6,114 bases of DNA, from assembly GCA_945957335.1 (NCBI GenBank), contig CAMFLJ010000235.1, positions 1 to 6,114 on the forward strand, read 5' to 3'. Numbering within the stretch: the first letter of the stretch is position 1; each line of letters opens with the position of its first letter. Below are positions 4,432-6,114 of this stretch, piece after piece. The translations under genes and the position numbers were made by a program. The notes beneath the pieces are model-generated. The model ran no database searches, was not told where the DNA came from, and saw only the letters and a program-made list of their open reading frames with translations. Source of the DNA: an uncultured Actinomycetes bacterium (GTDB lineage Bacteria > Actinomycetota > Acidimicrobiia > Acidimicrobiales > Acidimicrobilacustridaceae).

Positions 4432-6054
4432 TTGTCCGACTGGAACTTCGCCGACGTGTGGGAGCAGATCGCCGTGCTCCAGCCGGAGCTCCCGGCCGTG
4501 CTCCGCGGTGACCTCGCCCGCACGTGGCGCGAGCTCGACGAGCGGGCCGACGCCCTGGCCCGCCGGCTGCTCGACGCCGGCCTCGGCCACCAGGCCAAGG
4601 TCGCGCAGTACCTCTACAACGGCCCGGAGTACCTCGAGGCGCTCTTCGCCTGCTTCAAGGCCTCGCTCGTACCGGTCAACACGAACTACCGCTACGTCGA
4701 CGCCGAGCTCGTCTACCTGTGGCGTGACGCCGACGTGGAGGCGGTGGTCTTCCACGGCAGCTTCACCGAGCACGCCGCCGCGGCGCGGGCCGAGCTGCCG
4801 GGCATCCGGGTGTGGCTGTGGGTCGACGACGGCGGGGCGCCCTGCCCGGAGTGGGCCGAGCCCTACGAGGCGGTCGTGGCCGAGCCCGTCGCCGGCCCGG
4901 TGCGGGCGGCCGAGGGCCGCTCGGGCGACGACCTCTACCTGCTCTACACGGGCGGCACCACGGGCCAGCCCAAGGGCGTGATGTGGCGCCAGGACGACCT
5001 CTTCAGCGTGCTCAACCGCACGGCCACCGTGCGCTACCCCGAGGACGGCACCGTCGCCGACGTGGCCGCGGTGCTCCCACCGGTCGACGAGCCCCGCGCC
5101 CGCGTCCTCCCCGCGGCCCCGCTGATGCACGGCACCTCCGCGTTCTCCGCGTTCGGGGGCATGGGCGCCGGCGGGGCGATCGTGTTCCCGGAGCAGGTGC
5201 GCTTCGAGGCCGCCGTCGTGCTCGACACGCTCGAGCGCCAGCAGGTCACCGAGATGTCGATCGTCGGCGACGCGTTCGCCAAGCCGCTGCTCGACGCCCT
5301 CGACGCCGAGCCCGGCCGCTGGGACCTCTCGGCGCTTCGGGTGATGCTCTCGTCGGGCGTGATGTGGTCGCAGCCGGTGAAGGACGGGCTGCTGCGCCAC
5401 GTGCCCGGCCTGCTCTGCGTCGACACGCTCGGCAGCTCCGAGGCCGTGGGCGTGGGCCGCTCGATCTCGTCCACCAGGAAGTCGGCCCGCACCGCTGGCT
5501 TCAAGCTCGGCCCCGACGCGCAGGTGATCCGCGACGACGGCACGCCGGTCGAGCCGGGCACGGGCGAGGAGGGCCTGCTCGCCATCGGCGGCCGCGGCCC
5601 GGTCGGCTACTACAAGGACCCGGAGAAGACCGCCCGGACCTTCCGCGTCATCGGCGACCGTCGCTGGATCACGCCCGGCGACCACGCCACCGTCGACCTC
5701 GACGGCACGGTGAACCTGCTCGGCCGCGGCTCGAGCTGCATCAACACCGGTGGCGAGAAGGTGTTCCCCGAGGAGGTCGAGGAGGCGCTGAAGCTCCACG
5801 GCCACGTCGCCGACGCCGTGGTGGTGGGGGTGCCCGACCCGCGCTTCGGCCAGATGGTGGTGGCCGTGGTCGAGCCCGAGCCGGGTGGCACGCCGTCGGA
5901 GGAGGAGCTCGTGGGCGCCCTGCGCGACCACTTGGCCGGCTACAAGATCCCCCGCCGGGTGGTGGTGGTGGACTCGATCGGGCGGGCGCCCAACGGCAAG
6001 GTCGACCAGCGCCGGTGGCGCGAGGAGGCGGCCCGGGCCACCGGGCGGGCCTGA
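4432..6054 (+). CDS. Acyl-CoA synthetase, FadD19-like (AMP-forming)
   Basis: This 540-residue ANL-superfamily ligase activates a carboxylic acid through an acyl-adenylate to its CoA thioester. Motifs in order: the phosphate loop YTGGTTGQPKGVMWR (172-186), GSSEA (334-338), the ribose-binding Asp417 in ITPGDHA, the hinge region LGRGSSCINTGGEK (Arg432; GGEK 440-443) and the C-terminal NGK with catalytic Lys523. All key residues are present and length is normal. PKGVMWRxxD and INxGGEKVxPEEVE are typical of the mycobacterial FadD19 group, which activates C26 steroid side chains, so a branched, sterol- or terpenoid-derived acid is a reasonable guess, though not provable here. The start is TTG at 4432, the only start codon after the in-frame stop at 4381 that has a ribosome site (GAGGAG at 4422-4427). 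The next, GTG 4456, would cut the conserved NFADVWE. It is divergent from the SDR gene. Confidence 0.94.
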   Translation: MSDWNFADVWEQIAVLQPELPAVLRGDLARTWRELDERADALARRLLDAGLGHQAKVAQYLYNGPEYLEALFACFKASLVPVNTNYRYVDAELVYLWRDADVEAVVFHGSFTEHAAAARAELPGIRVWLWVDDGGAPCPEWAEPYEAVVAEPVAGPVRAAEGRSGDDLYLLYTGGTTGQPKGVMWRQDDLFSVLNRTATVRYPEDGTVADVAAVLPPVDEPRARVLPAAPLMHGTSAFSAFGGMGAGGAIVFPEQVRFEAAVVLDTLERQQVTEMSIVGDAFAKPLLDALDAEPGRWDLSALRVMLSSGVMWSQPVKDGLLRHVPGLLCVDTLGSSEAVGVGRSISSTRKSARTAGFKLGPDAQVIRDDGTPVEPGTGEEGLLAIGGRGPVGYYKDPEKTARTFRVIGDRRWITPGDHATVDLDGTVNLLGRGSSCINTGGEKVFPEEVEEALKLHGHVADAVVVGVPDPRFGQMVVAVVEPEPGGTPSEEELVGALRDHLAGYKIPRRVVVVDSIGRAPNGKVDQRRWREEAARATGRA

Positions 6055-6066
6055 CCGCGGGCGCCC

Positions 6067-6094
6067 GAGGGTCCGCTGGGGCCGGTGGGCCCTC
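6067..6094 (+). terminator. GC hairpin after the acyl-CoA synthetase, terminator candidate
   Basis: GAGGGTCC (6067-6074) pairs with GGGCCCTC (6087-6094) with one T-G wobble, and the 12-base interval can pair further with wobbles. It starts 12 bases after the stop at 6054. No T-run follows. Its 3' arm overlaps the start of the candidate promoter at 6090, so ending one gene and starting the next would share the same bases. Confidence 0.45.
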
Positions 6095-6114
6095 CGCCAG
6101 ACTGAGCGCGTGCC
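6090..6114 (+). promoter_or_regulatory. Candidate leaderless promoter and GTG start of a further plus-strand gene
   Basis: CCCTCCGCCA-G-ACTG repeats the word found before the GTG at 1431 with one changed base, again with five bases before a GTG (6110-6112). CAGACT (6098-6103) would be the -10, ending six bases before the start codon, as in leaderless genes. Only the first codon and two bases of the supposed gene lie in the window, so its product cannot be named and its reality rests on this match. Confidence 0.45.

Noticed and set aside
4380..4511. Short ATG frame (43 residues) before and overlapping the acyl-CoA synthetase start
   Set aside because: The ATG lies inside the AT-rich promoter island with no ribosome site, and the product is Arg/Pro-rich and out of frame with the real gene.
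4378..5931. 517-codon open frame on the minus strand
   Set aside because: It is antisense to the acyl-CoA synthetase, whose motifs are all intact. The translation is repetitive and matches no family.

Overview
The window is very GC-rich DNA (by eye about 70% or more; not counted). Nearly every codon in the convincing genes ends in G or C, and GTG and TTG start codons are in use. The gene types are an APH-fold small-molecule kinase, an amidohydrolase-2 protein, a hydroxysteroid-dehydrogenase-like SDR and a FadD19-like acyl-CoA synthetase. They point to a high-GC actinobacterium with a large catabolic lipid/sterol repertoire, perhaps of the Acidimicrobiia or mycobacterial type. That placement is inference, because the window has no rRNA or other phylogenetic marker. 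I see no mobile element, CRISPR array, tRNA or rRNA.

Layout. Positions 1-790 (minus strand) hold the first 263 codons of an APH-family phosphotransferase whose C-terminus lies outside the window. Positions 791-988 are a divergent intergenic region. Positions 989-1264 (plus) encode a 91-residue acidic helical protein of unknown function, followed by a perfect 13-bp hairpin. Positions 1431-2201 (plus) encode a class-I glutamine-amidotransferase-like (peptidase C26) protein that starts on GTG with no visible Shine-Dalgarno. Positions 2294-3484 (plus) encode an amidohydrolase-2 family protein. It converges on an SDR oxidoreductase at 3541-4311 (minus), and the 56-bp gap between them is almost filled by one long symmetrical hairpin. 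The SDR is divergent from a FadD19-like acyl-CoA synthetase at 4432-6054 (plus, TTG start), with a small AT-rich promoter island between them. The last bases (6090-6114) look like the promoter and GTG start of another plus-strand gene.

How the genes may work together. The amidohydrolase, SDR and acyl-CoA synthetase are the kinds of enzyme used together in degrading hydrophobic carboxylic acids, such as sterol side chains, bile acids, terpenoids or aromatic acids. The synthetase would activate the acid as a CoA thioester, the SDR would act on a hydroxyl or keto group, and the amidohydrolase would do a hydrolysis or decarboxylation. APH-fold kinases of this type also occur near acyl-CoA metabolism genes. 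No substrate can be read from the sequence.

The most unusual observation is that the amidotransferase-like protein has kept its fold motifs but lost both the nucleophilic Cys (Gly109) and the catalytic His (Gln204), so it looks like a pseudoenzyme. Second, the GTG starts at 1431 and 6110 are preceded by nearly the same 15-base word at exactly the same distance, which suggests a shared leaderless promoter type. I did not find a clear multi-gene undescribed system.
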